A stretch of DNA of 64,000 bases from Berberis thunbergii (taxonomy: Eukaryota; Streptophyta; Magnoliopsida; Ranunculales; Berberidaceae), in assembly GCA_003290165.1 (NCBI GenBank), contig QNQO01009159.1, positions 62,001 to 126,000 on the forward strand, given 5' to 3'. This document shows positions 22,533 to 33,564 of the stretch, in pieces; the first letter of the stretch is position 1, and every line of letters starts with the position of its first letter. A model generated the notes under the pieces. It saw only the letters and a list, made by a program, of their open reading frames with translations. It was not told the DNA's origin and did not search any database. Made by a program: the position numbers and the translations under genes.

Positions 22533-23289
22533 AGTGGTTTACTTAATCATTATCTTAAATAAGGGCTTTTGTTCCCATTAATTGGTGGTTTGTCAGGAGT
22601 ATTTATTGTCTGTGTGGTTGTTGATTTCATGCACTAGCTAGGTTTAAGAGACTGGACTCATGAAGCAAGTATAATATTGGGGTTTCAATACGTTGTAGTT
22701 TCTAATCTGTTCAAGAAAACAATTCCTATATATCTACTGAATGGTTTCTTTACTTAGTAAGGATTTCTTCTTTTAAGTTCTAATTCTAGCAAGGCACTAG
22801 TTCAATAATTTTTGTCATTTCACCTAGCCAACAGTCCATTTCTACCGTTCTTTCCTTTTAGAAACAGATCGATGCACAACAAACTTAAAGGAAATGGAGT
22901 GTCGTTGTTATGCAGCCTTTGCCATGCATTATATAACAGTTTTACATCCTTTTGCTTGAAGTCAGGGTAAAATTTTGCACTCAAGAAATTGTGTTTTTCT
23001 GTCAAGATCTCCTTTACAGAATGCGATGTTCTTGTTTAATCCCTCCTTCAACAGAAGAAACCAACGATCCTTTTGAACATGTAAGTTGAGACTTTTTTTT
23101 TTCAATCTTCATCTCTTTGAACAGGGAGAAGTTACCATTTTTGTTCCGAATATGTTGGTTCTAATGCAAATGAGTTTGATTTTAATGCAGCTGATTGCCA
23201 CTATTACTTGTCAAAGTCATCTGTGCCCTCTCCCTCTCACTGTACAACCCATCATCTGGAATTATGATCATTGCTTACGCCTGTAAAGA
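22533..23289. other. No recognised gene
   Basis: Contains the presumed 3' flank of the SPIRAL1-like gene. A piece around 23150-23230 can be read as VGSNANEFDFNAADCHYYLS but matches nothing known to me. Confidence 0.3.
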
Positions 23290-23398
23290 CTCCAAGAAGT
23301 AGCTGATCGAGAAGGCTAAAATAGAACTCTCGTCCACATCTCAGACTGACATCAACCTGCCATTCATTACTGCTGATGCATTAGAAGCATCTAACTGA
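23290..23398 (+). pseudogene. Captured fragment of an organellar-type HSP70
   Basis: The frame reads [20 protein letters not shown] then TADALEASN and a stop. [24 protein letters not shown] is the conserved segment of mitochondrial (DnaK-like) HSP70 between the ATPase lobes. A stop and a likely frameshift precede it. Only about 35 residues are recognisable. Confidence 0.75.
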
Positions 23399-23612
23399 AA
23401 TCCAGGAGTAGGCAAGGTTGTGTTGTATATTCTGCAGTAGTTATAGTTGCTCCCCTTCCTGTTTTCGAGAGAATTATTGTGCACCATGAATGGTTTTGTA
23501 TTGGTACATTTTCAAGCTATTATTCAAATTTGTTGTCAATAAAATGTATTCCATAATCTTGTGTCTTGATCTACTTTCCTTTTCAAGTTTCCAGATTACG
23601 GTGAATTGGCTC

Positions 23613-24082
23613 TACTACAAGAAAAATGTTGATTAATAGCATTTCAAAATGCTATAAAATAATATACAATAAACGCTATAATATTAGTCTACAATATCAT
23701 TTTTAAAGGATATAAACATACCATAGCGTTTTATAGCAGTTTTACAACAGCGTTTTATAGCAGTTTTATAGCAGTTTTACAACAGAGTTTTATAGCAGTT
23801 TTAAAACGCTATGGTAGGCTATTTATAGCAGTTTTAAAACGCTATAGTAGACTATTCCATAGCAGTTTTGTAGTCTACCATAGCGTTTTTAAACTGCTAT
23901 GGTATAGTCTACCATAGCGTTTTAAAACTGCTATAAATAGTCTACCTACCATAGCGGTTTAAAAACGCTATGATAGCCCGTGTTTCTTTTATAGCTTTGG
24001 CTGTCATAGCGGTTACTAAACCGCTATAGTAGGATACCATAGCGGTTTTGAAACGCTATTGATGAGACTTTTTCTTGTAGTG
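23613..24082 (+). repeat. Right terminus and subterminal repeats of inner CACTA
   Basis: More than fifteen copies of AAACGCTAT or ATAGC(A/G)GTTTTA in both orientations, ending GAGACTTTTTCTTGTAGTG. The left edge also reads TACTACAAGAAAAATG, close to the terminal repeat, so this 470-bp block could itself be a mini-element or a duplicated end. Confidence 0.75.
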
Positions 24083-24739
24083 AATGAGCATTTGTGTTGT
24101 AGTGACTAGCCACGATTATCATCTCCCAACAACAGTGATGGATGGAAACTCGGGAGCAAGAGAAGGTGATAGACAAACTCGTCCCCTAAGGGAGAGTCTG
24201 TACTTCTTCTACGCAATGTGAGAAGAAATTAAAAGATCCCATGGAGCCAATTGGATGCTCACCCAAACCAGGTAGCACCAATAATAGTAGGTCTTGTTAA
24301 GACTCATCACTACAAATGTCAGAACATTCGAAGATTCCAACAACAAAGATATTTTAGCATTTGGAAAACCCAAAACATATTTTCTAAAGAAATGCATTTC
24401 AAGAACATTCTCTACAACATTCATGGAAATTATTTAAATGGTGAACACTAACCTATGTATTGGCGCGACGGTTCACGAAACGAAATCAATCAACAATTAT
24501 GACAACATTAAATGTCGTACGAGAAACAGGGAGGCCATGGTTCCAATTGCAACTGCCCAAGTCTTTGTTCATCTAATTAATGGCACTGCACGAATCCCAT
24601 TAACTAAGGGGAGTAACCAAAACTGAATCGTCTCACAATCTACGTCATACACCTGGCGCGCTAATCTTATAATAAGGCCCTGTCAACTAGTGGCTAGGCC
24701 CAAGTGAATACCCTGCCAGATTCGACTCAATACATACAA

Positions 24740-24830
24740 AGACACCAAGGACGAAAGCCTTAAGCACCCATGGAATGCAGAACACGCCTACGGTGATATT
24801 ATCAAGAAATCCAAGGTATCTACTCTATTA
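24740..24830 (+). pseudogene. Integrase C-terminal remnant of Tat element
   Basis: The frame reads YKDTKDESLKHPWNAEHAYG followed by DIIKKSK. The PWNAEHL.RYY type ending is characteristic of Ty3/gypsy integrase tails in plants. Upstream sequence is too decayed to read. Confidence 0.5.
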
Positions 24831-25013
24831 AGATTCCGTTGTTGTTCATTAAATCTAGATAAACTCAATCCAATCAATCAATGACGATCCGACTCCAGAA
24901 TCAGATGTAATGCTCCGACCTCTGTATCGAGCTATCAGGCAAATTAAGTAAGTCGGTACACCCAAGTCAAACTTACACGCCCAAGGCTAAGCGGAGGCCT
25001 ATCCTAACCAAAG

Positions 25014-25720
25014 CTTAATCAGTTTCGACTGATGACGATAGTTGTTGGTCCGCTCTAATGGCTAGTCAACCAAAAGCGGATTACGATGGTTTAGAAAGTG
25101 GGAGCTTAGTCAGCGTTCTAATGCCTGATCAACATGGCTTGCCAGGGATCATTGTCCAACTATAGAAAATGATCGCTGAACCCGATCAAATCTTAGTCAG
25201 TTCCGACTGATGACGATGGCTTCTGATTCGCTCTAATGCCTAGTCTGCCAAAAATAGATGACGGTGGCTTAGAAAGTGGGAGCTTAGTCAGCACTCTAGC
25301 GCCTGATCAAGATGGCTTGTCAATGATCATTGTCCAACTACAAATAAAGATCATCGAACTCGATCAAAGATTAGTCAGTTTCGACTGATGATGTTGGCTT
25401 CTGATCTGCTCTAAGACCGTAGTTTATTGAACGCGGATGAAGATGGCTTTGAAAGTGGGAGCCTGGTCAGTGTTCTAATGCCTGATCGAGACATCTTGCC
25501 AGGTATCATTGTCCAACTATAGATAATGATCACCGAATCTGACCAAAGTTTAGTCGGTGATGACCGATGACGATAATTTATGATATTCTCTAATGCCTAG
25601 TTCACCGAGTGTGGATGGTGGCTTAGAAATTTGGAGTCTAGTTAGCACTCTTGACACGTGATCATGATGGCTTGCCATAGATCTTTGCCCAACTGTGGAC
25701 AATGATCCAATCAGAGCTCA
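25014..25720 (+). repeat. Four tandem copies of a ~178-bp repeat
   Basis: The landmark CAG(T/C)TTCGACTGATGA-like word starts at 25020, 25198, 25376 and 25555, so the period is 178, 178 and 179 bp. Each unit also contains GCTCTAAT(G), GAAAGTGGGAGC, CTGATC and ATCATTGTCCAACTA. The last copy is most diverged. Tandem arrays at this position are known in Tat/Ogre elements and can seed satellite DNA. Confidence 0.85.
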
Positions 25721-26269
25721 TGAAGCTTAACTCAGATGACTCACAAGGACCATTGTCCAATCACTTACAGCGATGCACACGCATGACCATAGTCTGATCA
25801 GTTTGCTTATAAAAGCAACGACAATAGTCGGTCTGATCTACAGCCTGGCCCACATATGACAATTACAATGGCGGGTCTCAAAGACAGGTAACGGTCTGGT
25901 CTGAATAATCTATCACCAGCCAAACTTATCCCCTCGCATGAAGTTTAGCCAACTTACAAGACTTGGCCGATACAACTCCTCGATTTCTAATAGAGTACAG
26001 ACAATGATTGCCTGAACTATTGCAAAATAAGCAGTCAAAGCTCTCATCAGCAGATCAACCATACGACTTCCTGACTCGGGACAACCTCTTGTTTAAAAGC
26101 TAGTACTGCGATAAAACAAAGCAGGAAAAAAACCAGCAGGGAAAGTCAAAGAATATATAAGTACATAATGCTACTCAACATATTATCTCTTAGTGATAAG
26201 CCAAAATACAGAGTTCACTCCATCTTCTTCTGAGTGATCGAAGGCTTCTCCAAACTCTACGAATGATAC

Positions 26270-29200
26270 CTCTTTGTAGGACAAGATGTCTCAATCAGGA
26301 CACTCCTCCTCCATCAGCTACAACAGCTCCACTCTCTCATGCACAACTCTACTAAACTTGAACATGCCCTGAGCCTCAAGAAACTTCTTTTCGCACACTT
26401 TTGACTCAACGAGCTCCCACTCCAGCTGCTCCAACTTGCCCAACATCGTGTCAATTTTGGACTGCTCGACACTCAAGTTGTCATTCACAACACTTAGTTC
26501 ATTTTACGCCGCACACTCTTAGCATTGAAGTCAATGTCAATCTCTAGCTGCTGACATTGGGAAGTCCACTCGGACCCCTTCTTGGCATTTTCTGCGTTCA
26601 AAGCTTGCATTTCAGCCTGCACCTTGGTTGCACCCTCTTGAGAAAATTGTAAGTCACGACGGACAATGTTCACTTCTTCCTCGAACCCGTCCCTCAAAGA
26701 CACTGCCTCTACAAAATCGGGTTCAAGCGTTTTTAAGTGAATCCTCTGAGCCTCCGATCTTATCCGCCAGACCTCCGGATCAATTGCCGGTTAGGCATGC
26801 CTCCCCTCCTTAAGCTGATTCTTCAATGATTCAATTTCACAGAGAACATCAAAGTATGACTTCTGCAAATTCGCAAAGACTCGTTCCATGGTGTACACTA
26901 TCTCACGAGTAGCCTCAACCCCCGTCCTAGCGAGAACAACTTGGTTTAGATATGACATCCCTAGTACAAGATATTTTTGCCCCCCGTCCATAATCTCTCC
27001 TAGCGTATCACCTGCTGACACCAGAGCACAATTTGCCAGCCAGTCATTTCACCTACTAATATGCTTTTTGGAGGCATAAGAAATATCAACCTCCTGGTGC
27101 CAGGCTTGATTGCTCATCTTTAACACACCTGGAGTGAATAGGTTGATTCGTTCATTCGGATGGAGGTCCTATGGGACCAGAATTACTCCAGCATCGCCCT
27201 TCGGTGTCTTCACTGCATCAGGGCTCTTGTAATACCCTGAATCGATGGGCTCTAAGGCTGACGGGCTACCTTGTGTGGGCGGGCTTTGAGGTTGGCAGCT
27301 TCATGTGTGGGCGGGCTCAGAGGCTTGCAGGTTACCTCGTAGTTATAGTCCCACATCGTCTGGGTGAGGGATGAAGATGTGCTATATATGTACGAGTTTG
27401 GATCTACATGACACATCGCGTTTTAAAGCCGTGCGGGTAGTTAGGTTGGGCTCAGAGCAGAAAATATTGTATGCGTGGATCGGGTCGTGACATAATGGTA
27501 TCAATGTCAGAAATGAACCAACGAGGACGTTGAACCCTAAGGGGGGTGGATTGTAATACCCTGAGTGGGCGGGCTCTGAGGCTTACGGGCTACCTTGTGT
27601 GGGCGGGCTCTGAGGCCGGCAGCTCCATGTGTGGGCGAGCTTAGAGGCTGGCAGGCTACCTCGGTGTTATAGTCCAACATCGCCTGGGTGGGGGATGGAG
27701 ATGTGTTATATTTGTACGAGTTTGGATCTACATGACACAATGCGTTTTAAAGCCGTGTGGGTAGTTAGGTTGGGCCCACATCGAACAATATTGTATCATG
27801 TGGATCGGGTCGTGACAACCCTCATCCACTGCTTTTCCCTTGCTCACAACTATCGGTTCTCTTCCATGAGTCGACTCGGAAGCAGTTGACGGGGAAGAAG
27901 GAAGTGAGTTATCTCTCGGACTCGTTGTCACTTCAATGTGAGGTCAAGATCGGGACAGAAGAGAATACGAGTAACGTGGAGGAGATTTCTCGCCGTAAGG
28001 ACGACAATCAAAAAACTCTTCAACAAGCAAGGAAGACTCACGATCCAAAGAGGGGTTATACTCAAAATCCTTCAAAGAAAAAGGACGAGTGAGACCCACA
28101 TCGGACGAAACCGCCATACCCGCTTGCAGCAACAAATTGTTTATGACTTTCGCCTGCTCGGTGCTCAACTTCGTTACATCATCAACTCTCACCATTGCAG
28201 ATACTCCTTCTCCAAGTCGGAAAGAGAAATAGGGGGCCTTGCCTGAGCATCTTGCCCCTCGGACACAACAGCTTTTGTCCCAGCGGACGAGTTGAGAACT
28301 TGCCCTTTAGCCTTGAGTTTAAAGGGGTCGAACGCTCAAGAGCGCACTTAGTCGCAGCATGATGCTCTTTGAATGCACAGAAATAAGAAAACACCTCCTT
28401 CAATTTTGCCCCCTTGACGAGCTCGAAATCTTAACCTTCGGGAGCTTCCTCTATTTCGAAGAGGGTTCGCCCTAGGATTTTGGCTTCAGAACTCTAAAAA
28501 GAGTGGGAACCTCATGCCATTGAGCCCACAGTCCACTACATCTGATATTAAAAGACTGAACGACATCCTTTACCCGCATCCGGGGCATGTCATGAAATTT
28601 CTCCATGGCCGCTTCGTCCTTAGAAGAAAGATGAGTAGTTGAAAATCTCCTTATAGAAAGCACGATAGCAATTCAATAAGTAATTAACACTGGTAGGATC
28701 GAGAACGAAATTAAACTTACTCAGTTGCCTGAATTCTCGCTCGATCGGACGACCAACAAGCTCAAAATACTTCGAGTCCACAGAAGTCACGAAACAATAT
28801 TTTTGCCAGAACTTGAAGTCATCAGGCAGATCGCTAAAGCAGTGCAGCGACATCAACACACACATAACATGCTCGTTTATCCGAAGAGAAGTAAGTAGTT
28901 GGATCACCCTCAGAGACATTCAGACACTATCGTCAGCCCTAATTAGAATGATGATCACTATCCTATACCCGTTTAGCACCAGCTGAACGGGCGCAATGCC
29001 GAGGTAAGTCAGGAAGTTCCAAATTTCCTTAATGACGGGAAAATGGACACCCAATTGGAGCATACCTCGATGCAAATAGATAAATCCTTCTAAAGGAGAC
29101 AACGACATCTGACTAGCGCCCAATGTGAAAAGCACCAGATCATCAGGGATCTCATATGTCTCACGAAGGCTTTCTAAATTTGACTCATAGATTGGCCTCT

Positions 29201-29312
29201 TATTGAAAAACTTACGACCTTTAGCAAGCAGTTCATCAAAAAGTTGATTCTGGTCCATCATTAAAAAACGTACAAACTTTCTATCACGGAAGTTGAGCAA
29301 AGTCAAAAGCAC
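26270..29312 (-). pseudogene. Antisense ORF of Tat element (Transposase_28-like domain plus coiled coil)
   Basis: Reading leftward, 29312-28920 encodes YESNLESLRETYEIPDDLVL, GFIYLHRGMLQLGVHFP and APVQLVLNGYRI, the signature of the so-called putative gypsy-type transposon domain. 28919-28620 continues with DDFKFWQKYCFVTS. Further pieces lie at 28663-28472 and 28195-27944 (LSTEQAKVINNLLLQAGMAV). Beyond the TRIM, 27021-26494 encodes Ala/Glu/Gln-rich coiled-coil sequence (QMQALNAENAKK-like). Stops and shifts separate the pieces. In Tat elements this ORF lies antisense between integrase and the 3' LTR; its function is unknown. Confidence 0.7.
27228..27817 (+). mobile_element. TRIM (miniature LTR retrotransposon)
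   Basis: Two direct repeats of 265-266 bp (27228-27492 and 27552-27817) both start TGTAATACCCTGA and end GGGTCGTGACA. By eye they are near 88 percent identical. The 59-bp interior begins with TAATGGTATCAATG, which contains TGGTATCA complementary to the 3' end of initiator tRNA-Met, and ends with the purine tract AAGGGGGGTGGA. The LTRs hold a TATA-like GCTATATATG and GTGGGCGGGCT repeats. No coding capacity. A clean 5-bp target duplication is not visible (GCTCT left, ACCCT right). Confidence 0.85.
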
Positions 29313-29540
29313 AGAAAGCGAAATTACAAAGCAGAGTCTCTAAGATTGAAGAGTAAAAAAAATAAACTATGTAGGAAATGGAATCTGTATAGAAAACATA
29401 ATTTTCGCCTTTTTCTTTCTTGAGCAGCGCACGCCCAATTAATGAAGTGCGCTGCTTAAGAAGACAATTCAGACTCAAACCAATCATGACCGCTCAGCTC
29501 CTCTATGACGTGACTTGATGAACCAGCAAGCTGGCCCACC

Positions 29541-29557
29541 AACATGGGGGGAGTAGT
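29541..29557 (+). other. Polypurine tract of Tat element
   Basis: AACATGGGGGGAGTAGT directly precedes TGATGG, the start of the 3' LTR. It fixes the element's orientation as +, opposite to its long ORF. Confidence 0.65.
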
Positions 29558-30235
29558 TGATGGTACACTAAACTGTCATTTAATTTGTGTCGTGCGCGTG
29601 TCATGATAAATTTCGTCAACAAAGCAAAGTGAGCCTGATTGCCCACCCAATCTGGCAAAGCCTAGACAACACTAAGCCTATTTTGGTAGAATCCAGAAGG
29701 TTGGATCCAAATTGTAGTGCCCTACTAAGCCCGCACGCACATGGTATAGCCCAATACCCATAATGCCTAATCAGGCAAGTATCTGAGAGATCACCTAAGA
29801 CAGGCAAACCGGCAATACATTGGTCCTGACTAGGAAACAAATACCGAAATATAAGTCGTGCATGAAAACTTTTTTGCATGGACAACACTCCAAAAAGAAA
29901 ACTTCTCCCTCAGATCTAGGAACACAAGCCGTGTAGGAAAACTCTCTTACATGCACAACTCCCAACTAGGAAAAGATATCCAACAAGATGTCTTTCCTTA
30001 AACTACGCCACCAAAGGCCTAGTCGATCAAAGACTTTTGCATTATAAATAAGACACAGGGTTGATGAAAAAAATGTACGCTACATAATCTAATTTACAAC
30101 TTTAAGCCTTTCTCAAACCTTGTTTGACTTTAGCATCGGTGTGTCATTGACCACCACAAAGGTGGTCTTTGACTCACGTGTGTTCCCTATGTAGGTCAAA
30201 GTTAAGGTCAAGGAGAACAAGATTCGACTACATCA
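29558..30235 (+). repeat. 3' LTR of Tat element
   Basis: Starts TGATGGTACAC after the polypurine tract. A TATA box (ATTATAAATA, 30041-30050) is followed about 80 bases on by TTTGACTTTAGCATCGGTGT, a typical R-U5 sequence of plant Tat LTRs (GACTTRAGCATCGGAGTG). The 3' edge is uncertain: possible CA ends are at 30198 and near 30228. No second LTR is in the window. Confidence 0.65.
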
Positions 30236-31131
30236 CAACTAAAGATCATCTAGGGCCAAATGAAGAAATGCTTTCTCAATTCACGATTGTTATCCAAACA
30301 ATTTGGCACATTCGCAACAAGTGCATTTTTTCACAAAACGAAATTCACTACCCAAATGTTCTTGTCCACCTTCCACGGCTCTTGGAACCCCTGGCATATG
30401 TAATGGTTTACTAATGGTATTCCCACATCTGATCAATAGGATAATATCATTCACAATATTTTGGAGACAACCACCATAGATGTTTAATCTCGCTCATCCA
30501 TTTCTTGGGATAAGCCCAATGCTACATTTGGTCCCCTTTATGAGGTAGTAACCAATAGAATTGAATAGATCCAAGCCCAGATCCTATTAGCAAGACACCA
30601 CAGGCTTAACTCCATTCATGTTTAGCGGAGACCCATTCCCCCTATTTTGGACTTTGACACAGTTATTGTTACTTACGATGCAAGTTTTTTTGACTCCTCT
30701 AAACATGGAGCGATTGCGCGTGATGACAATGAATTTCATGGCGCAGTTTTGGCTCGCATTGCTTGTTCGATCTCAGGGAAAATGTTTAACAACACTATGG
30801 CAAAATGACATGTACCAGAGGCGACTCTTGTTAATCCAGATCCAATTTTGGAAGACATGACTTCTTTTAGGATATTTCGAGCCACTCCAATCCATTTTGC
30901 AAGAAGACAAACCTGAGACTGAGACGACTATGTGCTAGATGTGGTTTTCTCTTATTGGCAACATTAGGCGTCTTCTTAATTTTCATAGCTCAGGGATTTG
31001 TACATTTATTAGTAGCCACTTTAACATTGAGGCTCATAATTTAGCTATTGCAGCAAATACAACATTATTGTATTCCGTGTAATTATTCGAATTTCCATTG
31101 GATTTTACTAAAAAAAGAAAAATAAAAAAAT
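30236..31131 (+). mobile_element. 5'-truncated LINE (L1-type non-LTR retrotransposon)
   Basis: The frame near 30280 reads IQTIWHIRNKCIFSQNEIHY, typical of the linker between reverse transcriptase and RNase H of plant LINEs (WxIWxxRNxxxF). From 30655 it reads TYDASFFDSSKHGAIARDDN, the RNase H (RVT_3) start with its first Asp. Stops interrupt it (for example at 30809). The copy ends with an A-rich tail (ACTAAAAAAAGAAAAATAAA at 31107-31126). The 5' truncation and A-tail are the usual result of target-primed reverse transcription. Target duplications were not identified. Confidence 0.75.
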
Positions 31132-31536
31132 TGGACTTTTGAAGTGGCAGTATGTAGAAAGCCACGTCATCTTCTTACCTCTCTCTCCTCTTCAAATACC
31201 TAAAACATCGTACTCCTTAGAACCACCAACTGCCTTCTATCTCTCAGAGGTCATTTTGCGTAATCTCTTCCAAACTAGAGTAGGTTACCGTTTCCTCCCG
31301 CTCCATTTCAATTCACCTCTCTCACCGACTCTTCTTCTTCTTCTTCTCTTCATCTCTCTCACAAGGCCCCTTTTTCATTTATTCCCAGCCCCCACTAACC
31401 AGAAGAGACCGTTTCCCTTCGAGAATTTCAAGCATTTAACCACATTTTGATTTTTTTTTTTTTTGGTTCACTTCGAGAATTGGGTCACTATTTGGGATAT
31501 TGAAATGGGTTTTGTGATTATGGTTTGGGATTGAAG
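31132..31536. other. CT-rich stretch between LINE and DDB2-like pseudogene
   Basis: Holds repeated CTCTCTC and TTCTTCTTCT tracts (31170-31360) and short chance ORFs. It resembles a plant 5' leader but is not the true upstream part of DDB2, whose first exons (N-terminus and zinc knuckle) are missing. Confidence 0.35.
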
Positions 31537-33564
31537 GTCATACTTCAATGTTTTGCCTGAATCGAGCATCAATGGAACATGGGGTTGTCCCAACACCATG
31601 TAGGAGCACGAGGTATGCGGTAAACTTTGTCTTTCAGCGGCAAGTAAGAATCAATGTGCCTCGGGTATGTTAGTTCAAACATTTTAGTCTAATTTCCATT
31701 TTCTTTTAGTTGCTCACAATATTATAGTTATTTACGTATTTCAATTGTTAACGAATCTAGGCCATTGTAGGCTGTGATCCAAAGGTAAGATTATTATTAT
31801 TATTATTATTTGTGGGTTTGTTTGAAGTAACCCATAACTTGATATTCTTTATTGCTGAAACTTTCTTATAATTCCATAAATGTACTTCTTTCGTTACAGT
31901 AGTATAGCTGCATGACAGGCATCGTCAAATCTTAATGCCACACTATTGTACTGTAGACTATGTTGTCTCAACGAGCTCAAAATGTCAAGTTTGAGCTTTG
32001 ATAAGTTGAAATTTTCATTTTGAGTTGTTTTTTTTTTTTTTTTTTTTGCTGTTATCTGTTTTAGTTCTAGGATTTGTTTGTTGAAAATATCAGGTTCTTT
32101 CTACCTAAATAATTTAGATTCACCTTTCTCTCCCTCTCCTTCCTTTTTATATGTTGTAATGCTTTTCTAGGTCTAGGTTCTCATAGACTGATGTTTACGA
32201 TGTTGTTCTTATTTATTATTATTGTTCTTTTTATTTTTTGGAGTAGATCAAGCCATCATTTGCTATACCAGATCAAGTGGATTGTGCAGTCATTCGATAT
32301 CACAGTAAACATGTAACTTGTCTAGAGTTCCATCCTACTAATAACAATATTCTGTTATCAGGGGATAAGGTAAGCTAAATTCAAGCTTGATGGCTTGTGT
32401 AATATATAAATATTGAATATGGTACAATTTTTTCTCAATGATTAATGCAATGCAACTTTACTTTTTTGCAAAAGAAAGGGCAACTTGGAGTCTGGGATTA
32501 TGTTAAAAGTACATGAAAAGACTGTTTATGGAAATATACATTCCTGCATCCTTAATAACATGAAGTACACCTACCACTTTCCTTAGCATATACTTGATTG
32601 ATTTTATCTAATTTTTATCTTTCTTTTTGTTGGTATTTTAGAAAATAACTTGTGAGAATCATATGCTTCCTCTATGGCATGCAGGCTTTGCCCATCTAAG
32701 GATGGAACTTTGTATGCAACATCTTCTGATGGGACCATAAGTTGCACTGACTTGGACTCTTGAATTTCATTTCCTTTGATGCATCTCAACCCTGATTGGT
32801 GGCAGGTATATATACTCAGTATGAAATGTTATCGTGCCCTTTATTCTCAATGGATTTAAGAATAAATTGGACCAGTTGGAGGTTCATACTTGACGTGTTG
32901 CAGGATCCACTTGATTACATAAGTTGTGCTTATTGTGTTATGCGAACTGTATCTTTTTTTTTGGTTAGAACTTTTTGAGTTTTTCAAGTATCAATAGATT
33001 CCTTATTACTTAAGCATGAACTGACTTGATCCATTTTCTAAAATCATAAAAGATATTATGTATACATTAGTATTCCTGAGCTCTAGGTTCAAGGGTTTAG
33101 TGAAGCTAGTGAGATTGTTTCTGGTAATTTGTCTTATTGTGTTATGTCAGGTATACCTTGTTTCATTACTCGTTAGTACTTATTGATATGAAAAAAAGTC
33201 TTGATTGCTTGAGCATGAACGGAATTGGCTTGATTATTTGGTGAACCCAGTGAGGTCCTGAGGTTATGAAATATGAGTTCTTATCTGGCTCTAACTGATC
33301 AGATATAAGCGAGACAATTCTCCACAAATGACCTTAATTGAACATATAACACCAACTGAAGGTAAAATGTCTTGCACTCATATTACCTTGAAGACATATG
33401 TAAATATCCTAGAAGTCATGGTTTGGTCTGTTGGGGTTTGAAGTTGGTTGCGTTTGTATAACAGATGGTACTGTACATGGAGGCCATTCGACTGTCCTTT
33501 CCTGGAAATTGGACGTTGAGAGCATTTATCTTGCACAATCTTTGTTATCCTTCATCCCTCTCAT

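Larger units (their letters stand above)
11512..24082 (+). mobile_element. Inner CACTA-type element packed with host gene fragments
   Basis: The left end begins CACTACAACAAAAATG at 11512; the right end is TTTTTCTTGTAGTG, ending at 24082. The terminal inverted repeat is CACTACAA(C/G)AAAAA. Flanking bases are AAT on both sides (11509-11511 and 24083-24085). Both ends have subterminal CGCTAT-type repeats. No transposase is encoded; instead the 12.6 kb holds pieces of RecQ, a CDK-like kinase, UBP, SULTR3, ABCG, UAP1, PP2C, DPB2 and HSP70, plus one complete SPIRAL1-like gene, all on the + strand. It is therefore a non-autonomous Pack-type CACTA element. Confidence 0.75.
1..24104 (+). mobile_element. 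Outer CACTA (En/Spm) transposon, left end outside window
   Basis: The element carries a TNP2-type transposase, a second plant-transposon ORF and a right end of CACTA type. The terminus is at 24104, where the + strand ends in TTGTAGTG (reverse complement CACTACAA). Subterminal repeats of the core CGCTAT lie at about 11150-11511. The two parts of the right end are separated by the inserted element 11512-24082; bases 11509-11511 and 24083-24085 are both AAT, the expected 3-bp duplication. Between the transposase genes and the right end lies a run of host gene fragments (6462-10885). The left terminus and its target duplication are not in the window. All coding parts are frameshifted, so the copy is not autonomous now. 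Confidence 0.85.
24105..30235 (+). mobile_element. 3' part of a Tat-lineage Ty3/gypsy retrotransposon
   Basis: The parts follow the order known for Tat elements (Retand, Grande, Ogre relatives) on the + strand: an integrase C-terminal remnant (about 24740-24830), a tandem-repeat region (25014-25720), an antisense ORF of Transposase_28 type (26270-29312, minus), a polypurine tract (29541-29557) and a 3' LTR (29558 to about 30235). Protease, RT, RNase H, gag and the 5' LTR are not present; the left side is truncated near the CACTA terminus. A TRIM element is inserted at 27228-27817. The boundary with the downstream LINE is approximate. Confidence 0.7.

Noticed and set aside
23613..24082. A stand-alone 470-bp CACTA mini-element
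   Set aside because: Its left edge resembles a terminus, but CTC precedes it while AAT follows it, and only the larger span 11512-24082 has matching AAT flanks and restores the outer element. It remains a possible alternative.
6462..24082. Helitron as the carrier of the gene fragments
   Set aside because: Gene capture on one strand fits Helitrons, but I saw no TC start, no CTRR end with hairpin and no Rep/helicase, whereas CACTA ends and subterminal repeats are clear.
25014..25720. A CRISPR array
   Set aside because: The period is 178 bp with no conserved short repeat and unique spacer pattern, and the genome is a plant's.
27171..27889. Plus- and minus-strand ORFs of 60-86 codons
   Set aside because: They lie across the TRIM LTRs, repeat in both copies and have no protein relatives.
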